A stretch of DNA of 64,000 nt, taken from assembly GCA_963829485.1 (NCBI GenBank), contig CAWHIK010000002.1:1-64000 (forward strand), in the 5' to 3' direction. Of the stretch, positions 1-9,748 are shown piece by piece (the stretch's first letter is position 1; each line of letters starts with the position of its first letter). The position numbers and the translations under genes are program-made. The stretch is from JBGPQJ01 sp963829485. GTDB taxonomy: Bacteria; Chloroflexota; Anaerolineae; Anaerolineales; Villigracilaceae. The notes under the pieces are model-generated. The model was not told the origin of the DNA, did no database searches, and saw only the letters and a list, made by a program, of their open reading frames with translations.

Positions 1-358
1 ATATTCTTGGGTTCACTTTTGCCAGCGGGCTAGGCGCAGGCAAATCCCTGGTCGATCACAGCGCGAATCCCCTCTCTTGAGGGGATTTTGTTTTCCACGG
101 ATACACTCGTTTAATTGAATAACTAAACTTGATTATCTAGAAACTTGTTCCTCACAATCACAATTTCAACCCTCACCCACACGGACCTCACCATCCAGCC
201 GACGCCCACTCCAACAATAATCACAACTTAATCTTTTCTTTAAGCTGGGGAAACAAACTTTTCCCAGCTTGAATTTCAATTTATGCCCAGACACGCCTCA
301 AAAACAATTCTTCCTGGATCGAAAATTCCAGGAATTCAAAAAGTGAGATAATATCCCT
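1..358. other. Intergenic lead-in, no gene seen
   Basis: No convincing coding region is seen on either strand. The stretch contains the hairpin terminator at 66-95, which presumably ends a gene lying before the window. It also holds an inverted repeat at 242-270 (stem of 8 bp, loop of 13) with no T-run on either side. The last 60 bases are A/T rich and must carry the promoter of the membrane protein that starts at 359, but I could not pick a clear -35/-10 pair. Confidence 0.5.
66..95 (+). terminator. Rho-independent terminator
   Basis: A perfect 9-bp stem (66-74 paired with 79-87) with a four-base loop is followed by a T-rich run ending at 94. The orientation fits termination of a plus-strand gene that ended before or at the window start. 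Confidence 0.8.
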
Positions 359-745
359 ATGAACATGAGGTCCTTATTGGATATCAGAGCCGCAAATGGC
401 TGGATCCTGGTGACGAGCGTGGCTGCCAATCTCGTCTGGACTCTGTTCTCGTTGATGATAGGCTATTATTTTCTGGGCGACGGGGATCAGGACGTTCTCT
501 TATTGCAGGTCGCCATATTGCTGAGTTCATTTATCGGTCCATTTGTTATTGGCTGGATTTGCGGGTGGCTGGCATTCGATGACAGGGGACCTACCTATGG
601 AGTTTTCGGTGCCCTGGGAAGTGTAGTCATCATCCTGGCCACCTTTCTGGCAATCGGAGGAGTCGCCATTCTTTTGTCGATCTCGGCGCTGGCCGGCGGC
701 TTCAATGGTGGTACGCTCTCCGTCTATCGGATAAAAAAGAAATGA
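359..745 (+). CDS. Small multi-pass membrane protein, unknown function
   Basis: 128 residues, nearly all hydrophobic. Four candidate membrane segments lie near residues 14-38, 46-71, 80-100 and 101-118, and the end is basic (IKKK). The segments are glycine and alanine rich, as in the TIGR04086/YrzE-like small membrane proteins, but I do not recognise the family with confidence. There are two close ATGs (359 and 365) and neither has a strong ribosome binding site. The stop falls 53 bases before the ATG of the following lipoprotein, so co-transcription is likely. No function is proposed. Confidence 0.6.
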   Translation: MNMRSLLDIRAANGWILVTSVAANLVWTLFSLMIGYYFLGDGDQDVLLLQVAILLSSFIGPFVIGWICGWLAFDDRGPTYGVFGALGSVVIILATFLAIGGVAILLSISALAGGFNGGTLSVYRIKKK

Positions 746-798
746 TCCCTTGCGCGAGTAAACACCAGCTCATATCCTTGGATTTTGTGAGGAAGAAT

Positions 799-2121
799 AT
801 GAAATTGAAATCAAAGACGTTCTTTCAAAGCCTGCTTCTCATCCCTGTTGCCATCCTGCTTGCAGGATGCGGCACTCTGCTGCACACGTCCGTGCCGACG
901 CCGACCCCTGTCCCTCTCAGCAGGGAAGAGATCATTGACGGATCGAGTTTCGAGTTCTACGAGGTCTCGTTCGACGACCTCATCCCAGGCGGTTTGGACG
1001 TCGATCTGCAGCAGTGTTGGAATGGCATGGGCATGGATGATCAGGGTCGCATCTATATCGGTTTCACCAGCACCCGCGATGATGGCAAGAGCGAGGACTT
1101 CGTCGTCTTTCGATACGATCCTGCCACCCAGGAGAAGGAATATCTCGGATCCTTCCAGGACATTGCCGCTGCCAGCGGCAACCTGCAGGAGGGAGAGAGC
1201 ATCCCTAAAGGCCACACACGGATGATCTTCGCCGACGGCATCATGTATATGGGCTCTCAGGGATTCCACGATTTCAAGCAGGAGATCGATGACCTGCCAA
1301 AATATCGCGGCAGTCATATCTTTGCCTACGATACCCGGAACGAAACCTGGATGGACCTCTCCGCTGATCTCCCCGGCGGTGTGGTCACTGAAAATCAAGG
1401 CATCGTCGGCATGAACATCCTTCCGGATGACGGCTTGCTGGTCGGGCTGGTGCATCCACACAGCGACCTGGCATTGTACGATTACAAGAACCGGGAATTG
1501 GACGATGTCGTAAAGGGGATCCCGTGGCAGTTGGGCAATCCATTAAGCCGGGAAGTCGTCGTCGCGCCAAGTGGGAACATTTATTTATATCGCGGAACCG
1601 AAGAGCCTTCGCAGCGCGGTGAATCGCATCCGGTCTGGGTGTACAACATCCATACCAAAGAGTTGAAACAGACTGAATACAACATGACCAACGGCTTCTG
1701 GATCGGGCAGACGCAGACAAGGGATGGCAGCAAAGTCTACGTCACAACGGTCAACGGGCAGCTCTATGAGTTCGATACCGCATCCGAAACGTTCAAGGAC
1801 CTGGGTTACATGCTCCCCGAACAGGACATTGCCAACGGGAGGCTCATCCAGTTCCAGTATGGACCGACGCTGTCGCCGGACGAGACCAAGATCTATTTCG
1901 TCCCGTCCACCCTCGAAAAGCCGCAGGGCAGCGGCGAGCTATATGAATACGATATCGCCTCCGGAGAGTTTACTTTCGTTCAACAGCTGCCGCTCGGGAT
2001 TTACACAGCTGCCGATCTGAGGGATGACCAGAATATCTACCTGGCCCACTTTGGCAACGCGCAGAATCTCTGGAGCGGGAATGTGCGCTTGATGGTGATC
2101 CCGGTCGCACAGGAGCCGTGA
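799..2121 (+). CDS. Beta-propeller-like lipoprotein
   Basis: 440 residues. The start at 799 is chosen over an in-frame ATG at 742 because GAGGAAG lies just upstream and the product then begins with a classic lipoprotein signal: MKLK, a hydrophobic stretch and a lipobox LLAGC with Cys24. The mature part has repeated short beta-type segments with motifs such as 'IYIGFTST', 'IFAYDTRNETW' and 'LYEFDTASETF', typical of a WD40/PQQ-like propeller that reads out bound-ligand or sensor states. No catalytic motif is seen. It is probably anchored on the outer face of the membrane. The dehydrogenase gene follows after 3 bases, so the two are translationally close. Specific function unknown. Confidence 0.72.
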   Translation: MKLKSKTFFQSLLLIPVAILLAGCGTLLHTSVPTPTPVPLSREEIIDGSSFEFYEVSFDDLIPGGLDVDLQQCWNGMGMDDQGRIYIGFTSTRDDGKSEDFVVFRYDPATQEKEYLGSFQDIAAASGNLQEGESIPKGHTRMIFADGIMYMGSQGFHDFKQEIDDLPKYRGSHIFAYDTRNETWMDLSADLPGGVVTENQGIVGMNILPDDGLLVGLVHPHSDLALYDYKNRELDDVVKGIPWQLGNPLSREVVVAPSGNIYLYRGTEEPSQRGESHPVWVYNIHTKELKQTEYNMTNGFWIGQTQTRDGSKVYVTTVNGQLYEFDTASETFKDLGYMLPEQDIANGRLIQFQYGPTLSPDETKIYFVPSTLEKPQGSGELYEYDIASGEFTFVQQLPLGIYTAADLRDDQNIYLAHFGNAQNLWSGNVRLMVIPVAQEP

Positions 2122-2124
2122 GCT

Positions 2125-2820
2125 ATGAAAACACTCATCACTGGTGCCAATCGCGGAATAGGGCTGGAACTGGCCCGCCTGTGCGCGGCACGCGGCGACC
2201 GGGTTTTTGCGGGCTGCCGGTCGCCTGAACAAAACTCCGAATTGAAAAAGATTTCTGTGAAACATCCCGGCTCGGTCAGCATCCTGCCCCTCGAAATCAC
2301 CGACACGGAGAGTGTTTCCCGCTGCCTCGAACGGGTCAGCGCTGAAACGGACGCCCTCGACATCCTGATCAACAATGCGGCCATCTTTAATAGCGGGGAA
2401 TCGCTCCGCACCTTCGACGCTGAAAAAGCCTCCCAACAGTGGATGGTCAATGCCGTCGGTCAGGTGTTGGTGGCGCAAAAGTCGCTTGACTTACTCAAAG
2501 CCGGGGATGCCCCCAGGATCGTCAACGTCACGTCTGAATCCGGATCGGTCTCGACAATGGAACATTTCCGCGGCTATTATTATTTTGGCAGCAAGGCTGC
2601 CATGAACATGTTCAGCCGCTGCATGGCATGGGATCCGGAAACTACCGGGATCATCACCATTGCGCTGCACCCCGGTTGGGTGCGTACCGACATGGGTGGC
2701 ACGGATGCTGACCTGTCGGTCAAAGAATCGGCTGAGGGGATTTTAAACGTGATCGGTGCCTTGACGCCTGAAGATAATGGAAAGTTCTATACCTGGGACG
2801 GGAAAGAATATCCCTGGTGA
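2125..2820 (+). CDS. Short-chain dehydrogenase/reductase (SDR)
   Basis: 231 residues, the usual size of a classical SDR. The N-terminus carries the NAD(P)-binding glycine motif TGANRGIG at residues 7-14. The NNAA motif and the active-site pair YFGSK (YxxxK) follow in the right order, and 'HPGWVRTDMGG' matches the substrate-loop region of C-factor-like SDRs. The expected reaction is NAD(P)H-dependent reduction of a carbonyl or oxidation of an alcohol; the substrate cannot be read from sequence. It lies 3 bases after the lipoprotein gene and ends in a converging gap with an inverted repeat. Confidence 0.88.
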   Translation: MKTLITGANRGIGLELARLCAARGDRVFAGCRSPEQNSELKKISVKHPGSVSILPLEITDTESVSRCLERVSAETDALDILINNAAIFNSGESLRTFDAEKASQQWMVNAVGQVLVAQKSLDLLKAGDAPRIVNVTSESGSVSTMEHFRGYYYFGSKAAMNMFSRCMAWDPETTGIITIALHPGWVRTDMGGTDADLSVKESAEGILNVIGALTPEDNGKFYTWDGKEYPW

Positions 2821-2833
2821 CATCCCTTCAACT

Positions 2834-2866
2834 CCCCTTTTCGATGAAGATCGATCGAAAAAGGGG
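2834..2866. terminator. Inverted repeat between converging genes, possible terminator
   Basis: A roughly 12-bp stem (2834-2845 against about 2854-2866, one bulged base) with CCCC/GGGG at its base sits between the plus-strand SDR stop (2820) and the minus-strand dehydrogenase stop (2899). There is no T-run outside the stem, so termination is inferred mainly from position. Confidence 0.4.
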
Positions 2867-2898
2867 GGACGTCCTAACGCAAGCATGGACTGGGGGGG

Positions 2899-4052
2899 TT
2901 ATATCTTTTGTGCCCCCGCATTTAAAGGTAGCCTAACCGGTTCCCCGCCCGCCATCGCCGACATTCTCAAAGCAAGTATCAATTCCTGGTCCAGACGTCC
3001 CTGATAAGGTCCGTAGGTGGGCTCGGTCCCGTTGCGGACGGCATCCACCAGCGAGATCAGGCAGCCCGCCACGCCGATCTCATCATCGTGCCATTGAGCG
3101 CCGTGCCCCTGCACAACCGGACGGAAGGGATTCTCCCACTTCACGATCGGCAGATCCGGATCGCCGGTATGGGCCACCATGGCGACCAATGCCCCCCCGT
3201 CGACTGCGTTCCCAACGGCGCTCGATGGTAATAAACTGCGGCGCTTCCCCTCCCGGGCTGAGCAAGGAGAGGCGCTCCTCCACATCCAATCCCACACCGA
3301 CCGTAATTCCCATGCCCTTTTCCGCCAGGAAGCGGCTGCTGCGCCACCAGCGCAGGGCTGAAGTCATAGGCGACATCCGTCCAGTGGAAGATGCCCACCT
3401 GCCCGCCATCGAATTCAATGATGCCGTGTTCCTGGGTTTCAGTACGTGCTCCTCGTGTTTCAGACAGCCTCGCCCAATGCGGAGCCAGATCATATTGCCG
3501 CACCGTGCCAGTGACCAGAATGGGCTTGGCGTTGAAGCCCAGATACGAGCGCATCACACTCATGCCGTGATAGCCGTGCCCGGCGAAATCGCTGAACGAT
3601 GAATGGACCCGGCCAAACAATCCGGATTCAATTAACTTCAACTTGATCTGCTCCAGAGGACGGCGGTGGAACTGCTCGGCGATCTCGATCTTCAAGCCTC
3701 TTTCCCGCGCCGCCGCGATAATGGCGTCCGCTTCACTGAGCTTATGCGCGATAGGTGTCTCCAGCAGCACATGCAGACCCGCCTGAACCGCCATCAATCC
3801 GACTTCGCCGTTGGCATGGTAGTTGACGCTCACGATTCCAATTTCAGGCGCGGTTTCGCGCACGAGTTTATCCATATCCGTGTACCCGGGTACCGCGAGG
3901 CTCTGACTCAATCGCTGGACCAACTCCGCGCCGCGACCCCACACCGAGACCAATTCAACTTCATCGCGCATTGAATGAACCAGCGGACCATAAAGATAAT
4001 CGGACCGCTTGGCAGTACCTATGATGGCTACCCGCAAGGGATTTTTGCTCAT
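2899..4052 (-). CDS. Gfo/Idh/MocA-family sugar dehydrogenase (two frameshifts)
   Basis: Repaired length about 383 residues, normal for the family. The N-terminal Rossmann domain starts 'LRVAIIGTAKRSDYLYG' and is followed by the C-terminal alpha/beta domain with 'FHWTDVAYDF'. These enzymes oxidise or epimerise sugars and cyclitols with NAD(P). The EKP-type lysine of many members is replaced by 'LETPIAHK', so the catalytic residue is uncertain. The reading frame breaks twice: near 3355-3357 (GGG on the plus strand) and at a run of seven C at 3192-3198. Each break needs one base removed, after which the frame runs cleanly to a TAA at 2899. The second ATG (4052) is preferred because GGAG is correctly spaced for it. 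It overlaps or abuts the GH2 stop as the last gene of its operon. Confidence 0.8.
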
Positions 4053-4054
4053 GG

Positions 4055-6385
4055 TCATTTCTCCGTCTTGATGATTATATCCATTCCATCCAGCCCGTCC
4101 GCATGCGCCGTTAAACGAATCTCTCCTGCCTGATCCGTCGATTTGACCGCCACAAGCGCCCGCCCGCGGTAAACCTTGCGCTGGTTACCGACGTACATTT
4201 CTTCACTGATGGGGTTGGCGCTGCCCACCGCAAGAATTTTCCCTGCACCTTTCGACGTGAAGTAGATATTGTTGTCGGCGGTGGGATGCAATCGCCCCGC
4301 TTCGTCGGTCACTTCGACGGTGACGTAGCACAGGTCAGTCCCATCGGCGCGGATGGTGTTGCGATCAGCGGTCAACTTGATGCGGGCAGGCAGGCCTGTC
4401 GTGGCCAGTACACTTTCAGCAGAGGGTTTACCGGATACATATCCAGCGGCGCGTAATGTTCCGGGATGGTAGGCAACTTCAAAGTCTGCTCTGAAGCGTT
4501 CCACCCGGGAGCAGGGTTTTCTTCCCAACGATCGGTCATCCAGGAATAATTCGACTTCGTCACAGTTGGAATAAATCTCCACTTTGAAAGTTTCGCCCTC
4601 GTGCCCATCCCAGTTCCAACTGTGACGGACATCGTGCCAGCCCCAGAGCGTGACGCCCGGTTTTTTATCTTCAGGATAATTCGGATGCACAACGATGTGG
4701 ACGCGCGGGTCGGTATGCCAGAGCATGTCGCGGTAGAACGACTGCGGACGCTTGAAGCCGCACAGATCGAGATCGCCGCAGTTGGCCTGGTGCCAGGGGT
4801 AGCCGCCGAGGAAGGGGAATTTCTCTCCCTCGAAATGCACCCGCCCGATGCCCGACTCACCCAGGTAATCAAGCGACGTCCAGACGAAATCGCCGATCAC
4901 CGCCGGGATCTCCTCCACCGCCTGCCAGTTGTCGAAAGCCTCCAGCGCGAACGACTCGGTGCCCATCATGATGCGCCCCGGCAGGCGCGCGGCGTCCGGG
5001 CGGTACTCCTTCCAGGCATAGTTATAGCCGCCCACGTCCAGCGCTGCGAAAGACGGATCCATGATCGTCCAGGGGTCGCCGCGCCAACTGGAACAAATCG
5101 CCGCCGTCACCGGGCGCGTGGGGTCGACCGCGCGGACATGATCCGCCAGGCGGTGCGCCAGCGCATACCCCTCGCCGTAACCGTCCCGTTCCACCACCTC
5201 GTTGCCGATGCTCCACAGGATGATACTCGGATGGTTGCGGTCACGAAACACCATCGCCTCCAGGTCGCGCTGCCACCAGTCATCGAACGCCACGTGGTAA
5301 TCGCCGTTGTTCATGCCTTCGCGCCAGCAGTCGAAGGCCTCGTCGATGACCAGCATCCCCAGCCGGTCGCAGGCATCCAGGAAGGCAGGCGCCGGCGGGT
5401 TGTGCGCACAGCGAATGGCATTGAACCCGCTCGCCTTATGAATTTCAACTTTGCGCTCCTCCGAACGCGCATACGACGCCGACCCTAAAATACCGTTATC
5501 GTGATGCACACAACCGCCTTTGAGCAGCGTCGGCACACCGTTGAGCAGGAAACCTTTTTCTGCGCTGAACTCAATTCTTCGGATTCCAAACGCCGTTGCT
5601 TCAGTGTCGGTGATCTTTTCAGCAACGGAGATTTCAGTCATGGCTTGATAAAGGTTCGGGGAATCCGGACTCCATAATTTAGGATGAGGAACCACCGTTT
5701 CCTGCTCGAACTCGAACTTGCTCCCTTTACCTATCTTTGACTTTGCCTCCAGGCTTGCCACCGTTAAACCGTCCACGGTGACGATGCGTGTTCTCAGGCT
5801 GACGGTTTTCTCGGTGTCTGATTCATTCTCCACCTGCGTGCAGATTTGCACCGTCGCGGTATCCACTGAAACCTGCGGCGTGGTCACGCTCACACCCCAG
5901 TGTGCGACATGCACCGGGTCGGCTACGATCAGCCAGACGGGGCGATAAATCCCTGAACCGGAATACCAGCGGCTGTTGAGCTGATGGCTGTTATCCACAA
6001 AAATCTTGAGCGAGTTTTCGCCGTCCCAATCAAGGTATGGCGTCAGGTCGTGTTGAAAAGAGGTGTAACCGTACGGGTAGCGTCCGAGGCAATGTTTGTT
6101 GAGCCACATCATGGCGTTCATATAAACGCCTTCGAACTCGACAAATATTTTACTGCCGCGCCATTCGGGCTTGATCTCCAGCGACTTCTGATACCAGCCT
6201 ACTCCCATCGGGAACCAGCCGCCTGAATCGCCGGTGACATTTTTGGCATCGCGCGGCAGTTCGATGCTCCAGTCGTGAGGCAAATCCAGGACCCGCCAGG
6301 TGGAGTAATCGATTTTTCCCCAGCGTCCCCATTCCACATCGTTGAGATGAAACCGCCAGTTGCGGGAGAGGTTAAGTTTATTCAT
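4055..6385 (-). CDS. Glycoside hydrolase family 2 (beta-galactosidase-like)
   Basis: 776 residues from the ATG at 6385, chosen because the longer reading would overlap the preceding gene and because AAGGCGG lies just upstream. Domain order is typical GH2: sugar-binding jelly roll (about 1-165), immunoglobulin-like domain (about 170-275), TIM barrel (about 280-570) and C-terminal Ig-like domains. Visible catalytic motifs are 'RCAHNP', 'WSIGNE' with acid/base Glu396 and 'MMGTES' with nucleophile Glu477. No signal peptide, so it probably acts on imported oligosaccharides. GH2 covers beta-galactosidase, mannosidase and glucuronidase; the 'SGIYRPVWL' motif and overall layout fit beta-galactosidase best, but the substrate is not certain. 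Confidence 0.9.
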   Translation of the reverse strand: MNKLNLSRNWRFHLNDVEWGRWGKIDYSTWRVLDLPHDWSIELPRDAKNVTGDSGGWFPMGVGWYQKSLEIKPEWRGSKIFVEFEGVYMNAMMWLNKHCLGRYPYGYTSFQHDLTPYLDWDGENSLKIFVDNSHQLNSRWYSGSGIYRPVWLIVADPVHVAHWGVSVTTPQVSVDTATVQICTQVENESDTEKTVSLRTRIVTVDGLTVASLEAKSKIGKGSKFEFEQETVVPHPKLWSPDSPNLYQAMTEISVAEKITDTEATAFGIRRIEFSAEKGFLLNGVPTLLKGGCVHHDNGILGSASYARSEERKVEIHKASGFNAIRCAHNPPAPAFLDACDRLGMLVIDEAFDCWREGMNNGDYHVAFDDWWQRDLEAMVFRDRNHPSIILWSIGNEVVERDGYGEGYALAHRLADHVRAVDPTRPVTAAICSSWRGDPWTIMDPSFAALDVGGYNYAWKEYRPDAARLPGRIMMGTESFALEAFDNWQAVEEIPAVIGDFVWTSLDYLGESGIGRVHFEGEKFPFLGGYPWHQANCGDLDLCGFKRPQSFYRDMLWHTDPRVHIVVHPNYPEDKKPGVTLWGWHDVRHSWNWDGHEGETFKVEIYSNCDEVELFLDDRSLGRKPCSRVERFRADFEVAYHPGTLRAAGYVSGKPSAESVLATTGLPARIKLTADRNTIRADGTDLCYVTVEVTDEAGRLHPTADNNIYFTSKGAGKILAVGSANPISEEMYVGNQRKVYRGRALVAVKSTDQAGEIRLTAHADGLDGMDIIIKTEK

Positions 6386-6401
6386 GATTATCCGCCTTGG
6401 T

Positions 6402-7445
6402 TCAAAGTTTTCCGTATTCGTAACCAGTCTCATACAGGGTTACGATGTTTTCCGCCGGGCTGACGGATTGAATGTTATGGCAGGGTGCCAGAATGTAACC
6501 GCCGCCTTTTCCCAGTATTTCGATATTATCGATCACTTCCTGGCGCACATCGGCTGCAGTGCCAAAGGGCAGAGTCTGCTGGTTGTCCATGCCGCCGTGG
6601 AAAATCAGCGCATCGCCGAAATCGCGCTTCAACCCTTCGCGTTCCATACCTTTGCAGCGCCACTGGATCGGGTTGAGGATATCGACTCCCATCTCGATCA
6701 ACTCCGGGATGATTTTTCGAATCGCCCCGTCGCTGTGGGTGAAAACATACACGCCCGCTTCGTGAGCCAGCTCGATCATCCGTCTCATGCCCGGAAAAAA
6801 GAATTCACGAATCAATTGAGGGGAGAACAACAGGTTTTCCTGTGATCCCAGGTCCTCTGCAATATAAGTAATTGTAACCTGTCCCGGAATCTGCTCGAAA
6901 ATGCGGCGGGTGTACTCGTAATTGAAATCCACCAGCTTTCCCAGGCAATGATGGAGGAATTCCGGATTCTCAAGCATATCGAGGTAAGACTGTTCCTGCC
7001 CGCGTAGTTGTGTATATTCATAAAACGGTTCCGAGCCACCCCCGCGCACAGGATACTGCTCCTTACCCTTGAGCTGGTCGCGAATCACGGAATAGTCGAA
7101 CCAATCCGGGGAGGGCCAGGAATAATCAGCCTCCAGCTCTTCGATGGTGCGAAATCCGGCCAGGGGAAAGTGAACCACTTCGTCGTAGGCACCCGTGCCA
7201 TAATCCACCTTCCGGAAGCCGCGCCCGAAATAATCGAATCCCTCTTTCGGAGGTGGACCAATATAGTTTGGACCGACAGTCAGCACCGCGTCGATGTGCA
7301 GCCGATCGTACATTTTCCAAATATCATCGACACCCAGATGAGCCATCACCTTTCGTGTGGCTTCAGGAGTGCCCCAGTAATCCATCGGGATTCGATCAGG
7401 CGTTTCCCTTCTCAATACAGCCAGCCAGCGTTCCTTAGAGTTCAT
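6402..7445 (-). CDS. URO-D/MtaA-like methyltransferase family protein (copy 1)
   Basis: 347 residues, a full URO-D barrel. It begins 'KERWLAVLRRETPDRIPMDYW', the usual start of the MtaA/CmuA/URO-D superfamily. The metal-site region reads 'FTHSDG' with His237, and a later 'APCHNI' supplies Cys322, so the HxC...C zinc motif of corrinoid methyltransferases is only partly kept (Asp in place of the first Cys). Such enzymes move methyl groups between a corrinoid protein and an acceptor, or decarboxylate uroporphyrinogen. The setting among sugar hydrolases and a corrinoid protein (9749-10378) favours methyl transfer. It ends 16 bases before the GH2 start. Confidence 0.82.
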   Translation of the reverse strand: MNSKERWLAVLRRETPDRIPMDYWGTPEATRKVMAHLGVDDIWKMYDRLHIDAVLTVGPNYIGPPPKEGFDYFGRGFRKVDYGTGAYDEVVHFPLAGFRTIEELEADYSWPSPDWFDYSVIRDQLKGKEQYPVRGGGSEPFYEYTQLRGQEQSYLDMLENPEFLHHCLGKLVDFNYEYTRRIFEQIPGQVTITYIAEDLGSQENLLFSPQLIREFFFPGMRRMIELAHEAGVYVFTHSDGAIRKIIPELIEMGVDILNPIQWRCKGMEREGLKRDFGDALIFHGGMDNQQTLPFGTAADVRQEVIDNIEILGKGGGYILAPCHNIQSVSPAENIVTLYETGYEYGKL

Positions 7446-7492
7446 GGGAGCATCCTATGGTTATCTTGGGAAATTATATCAAGAGTTTTTCG

Positions 7493-9034
7493 TCATCTTC
7501 CCTTTGTCCGCGTGCGCCGGCATTGGACACGGGCTTCCACTTTATCGCGCGCCATTTCTTCAACGGAGCGAGTATGCAGGCGGGCTGCACCGTTATACTC
7601 CTGGGTCTTGACGCGAGTGCCATTCTTCTCAGCCTGTTCCAGACGGGCTCTGGCTGCCGGGATTTCAGTTGCATACTGTGGAAGCCATTCCGCCTGAGCG
7701 ATGAGCATTTCATCGGTCATCTGCCAGACCTCTTCCGGGTTGCAAACCGCGCCCACCAGCGGATCATGCAACATGGCCTGTTTGAGCAGGGTCACATCGC
7801 CATGCACCGCGGCTTCGACGCCCATCTGCTGGACGCGGACGCTGGCAGAGCAGGTCGCGGCACACGCCAGGGGCAGGTCGCCGACCACCGGGTAATGAAT
7901 GCCGGTGCGGTCCACGTAACCGGGGATCTCGACCGCGCATCCATCCGGCAGGTTGGTGATGTGTCCGCGATTGATGGTGTTGAAGTGGCCGCGATAGGTG
8001 CGCCCTGTCTCCAGTCCTTCGATGATATAGGAGCCATGTTCTTCGCTGCGCTTGGCTAATGGAATTTTGGTCGGCTCTTCAGCGAGCCATTGCGGGAAAT
8101 CGGTATTGAACCAGTTACGGCCTTCGGTGCAAACGCGCAGATAGCCGCCAGTTTCTCCATTGATCCAGCTCGAAAGGTCGATCCATTGTGGAATTTCATC
8201 CGGGCGCTTGCGATACCAGGGCAGGTATTCGCTCAGGTGCCCGTTTGACTCGGTGCTGTAGTAACCAAAACGCTTAAGCACATCGATGCGGACCTTTTCG
8301 GTTCTGGAATATTCGGGGTGCTGCTCGAACAGTTCGGCCAGAAGCGGGATCATATCGTGCCCCCGCCAATCAGCCTTGATGAACCAGGTCTGGTGGTTCA
8401 AGCCGGCAGCGATAACGTCCACTTCCTCACGGTGCATCTGGTAGTCCTGCGGGATCAATCCTTCGCGCTTCGCCCACATTTCGGTACAGTGTGTGATCTG
8501 CCAGTGAGCACCCTGCACACCGTGACATAGGCCAATCGTCTGAACGCCGCCATACTGGTTACACGCCCAGGTACACATCGCCATTGGATTGGAATAGTTG
8601 ATGAATATCGCGCCGGGTTTGGCCACCTCGCGGATGTCTTTACAAAAATCCAGCAATTCGACAATAGTGCGTTGGGCATACATGAGTCCGCCGGCACAAA
8701 TCGTATCGCCGACGCATTGGTCAACGCCATACTTGAGTGGAATATCCACATCGGTCTGGAATGCTTCCAAGCCGCCTTGACGGATTGTTGAAATGATGTA
8801 ATCAGCATCGGTAATCGCCGCCCGCCGGTCCATGGTTGCCTCGACCCTGGCAGGCAATTTGCTGGCACTCACATCACGCTCACTCAGTTGGTAGATCATG
8901 TCCAGGTTGCGCCGGGAAATATCCATCAGGACGAAATGAGTGTCCGCCAATTCGGGCACGGAAAGGATGTCATACATCAGCCGACGGGTGAACCCGACCG
9001 AACCGGCACCGATCATCGCGATTTTTACAGGCAT
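7493..9034 (-). CDS. Glycoside hydrolase family 4 (alpha-galactosidase/glucosidase type)
   Basis: 513 residues. The N-terminus has the NAD-binding motif 'IGAGSVGF' typical of GH4, which cleaves glycosides by an NAD- and Mn-dependent redox mechanism. Metal and substrate residues are seen at 'GLCHGV' (Cys170-His171) and 'AGLNHQTWF' (Asn213-His214), both GH4 hallmarks. The CHxV form is the MelA-like branch (alpha-galactosidase), though alpha-glucuronidase or alpha-glucosidase activity is possible. It is cytoplasmic, with no signal. AAGGAG lies 8 bases before the ATG. It follows the deacetylase gene by 22 bases in the same operon. Confidence 0.9.
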   Translation of the reverse strand: MPVKIAMIGAGSVGFTRRLMYDILSVPELADTHFVLMDISRRNLDMIYQLSERDVSASKLPARVEATMDRRAAITDADYIISTIRQGGLEAFQTDVDIPLKYGVDQCVGDTICAGGLMYAQRTIVELLDFCKDIREVAKPGAIFINYSNPMAMCTWACNQYGGVQTIGLCHGVQGAHWQITHCTEMWAKREGLIPQDYQMHREEVDVIAAGLNHQTWFIKADWRGHDMIPLLAELFEQHPEYSRTEKVRIDVLKRFGYYSTESNGHLSEYLPWYRKRPDEIPQWIDLSSWINGETGGYLRVCTEGRNWFNTDFPQWLAEEPTKIPLAKRSEEHGSYIIEGLETGRTYRGHFNTINRGHITNLPDGCAVEIPGYVDRTGIHYPVVGDLPLACAATCSASVRVQQMGVEAAVHGDVTLLKQAMLHDPLVGAVCNPEEVWQMTDEMLIAQAEWLPQYATEIPAARARLEQAEKNGTRVKTQEYNGAARLHTRSVEEMARDKVEARVQCRRTRTKGR

Positions 9035-9056
9035 GATGGATCTCCTTGAATATCAG

Positions 9057-9740
9057 CTATCGCAGCGCAAGCGCTTTTCCCACCGGCAGCACCATGAGAT
9101 TTTCAATCTTGACCAAACGCGCCAGCAAACCATTCAAATAGTCTGCGCGAATTGGACCCCAGCCTTCATCATCCAATCCATGGACATTGTAGATCAGCCA
9201 GCCTGAAGGATGCTCCAACAACCGGGCAAGGTGCTCTTCCAGATGCCACTCACAATTCTCAGGACCATGCCCGGTTGTGGTCAGCCTGACTTGACCGGGA
9301 TGCGGCATTGGATTGATGGCTTCGCCTCCGGTGCGAAAAGCGCGTACGACGGTCGGCAGCCAGGCTTCGATCTCGGGTGTTGATGCATTGTAAGCAAAAT
9401 TAAAAACGGCTTCAGGGGCATCGAAACCTTTCAGCTCCTGTGTGAAAATTTCCAGGCAGCGCGAGATGGATCTTTGCGCGTCCGCGAAAGGCATGTTCGC
9501 CAGGTTGTGATGGATCAATCCGTGCGGCATGACCTCGTGCCCCCGCGCCTGCAGTTCGTTCCACAGTTTGAAATTACCCTTGGGGAAGTTGTGATACTCA
9601 TCCTTTACCTTTTCACCATCCAATTCCTCCAATGCCAGCACATTGAAACAGGCTGACAGGCCAAATCGCTCATAGATCTCAGCGATCTTGAGGTTGGATC
9701 GTTCAAACCCGTCGTCAAAGCTCAGGCTGACGATGTGCAT
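9057..9740 (-). CDS. Polysaccharide deacetylase family protein
   Basis: 227 residues from the ATG at 9740, which lies 8 bases after the corrinoid-protein stop; a TTG at 9752 would overlap that gene. The NodB-type motifs are present: 'SLSFDDGF' (catalytic and metal Asp pair) near residue 7 and 'HGLIHHNL' (HxxxH metal site). These carbohydrate esterase 4 (CE4)-like enzymes remove N- or O-acetyl groups. No signal peptide is seen, so its substrate would be an imported acetylated oligosaccharide. Tight spacing to the corrinoid protein gene points to coupled translation. Confidence 0.8.
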   Translation of the reverse strand: MHIVSLSFDDGFERSNLKIAEIYERFGLSACFNVLALEELDGEKVKDEYHNFPKGNFKLWNELQARGHEVMPHGLIHHNLANMPFADAQRSISRCLEIFTQELKGFDAPEAVFNFAYNASTPEIEAWLPTVVRAFRTGGEAINPMPHPGQVRLTTTGHGPENCEWHLEEHLARLLEHPSGWLIYNVHGLDDEGWGPIRADYLNGLLARLVKIENLMVLPVGKALALR

Positions 9741-9748
9741 CGCAAAGA

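Noticed and set aside
242..270. Hairpin as a terminator
   Set aside because: The 8-bp stem has no T-run on either side; kept only as an inverted repeat in the lead-in region.
742..798. Upstream ATG as the start of the propeller lipoprotein
   Set aside because: It would add 19 residues before the lipoprotein signal; the ATG at 799 has the better binding site.
3192..3198. Phase-variable C-tract in the dehydrogenase gene
   Set aside because: Seven C is short for phase variation, the enzyme is not a surface factor, and a second indel 160 bases away also breaks the gene.
4601..5488. 295-residue open frame on the plus strand
   Set aside because: Lies wholly antisense to the well-supported GH2 gene, rich in Arg, His and Pro, with no recognisable motif.
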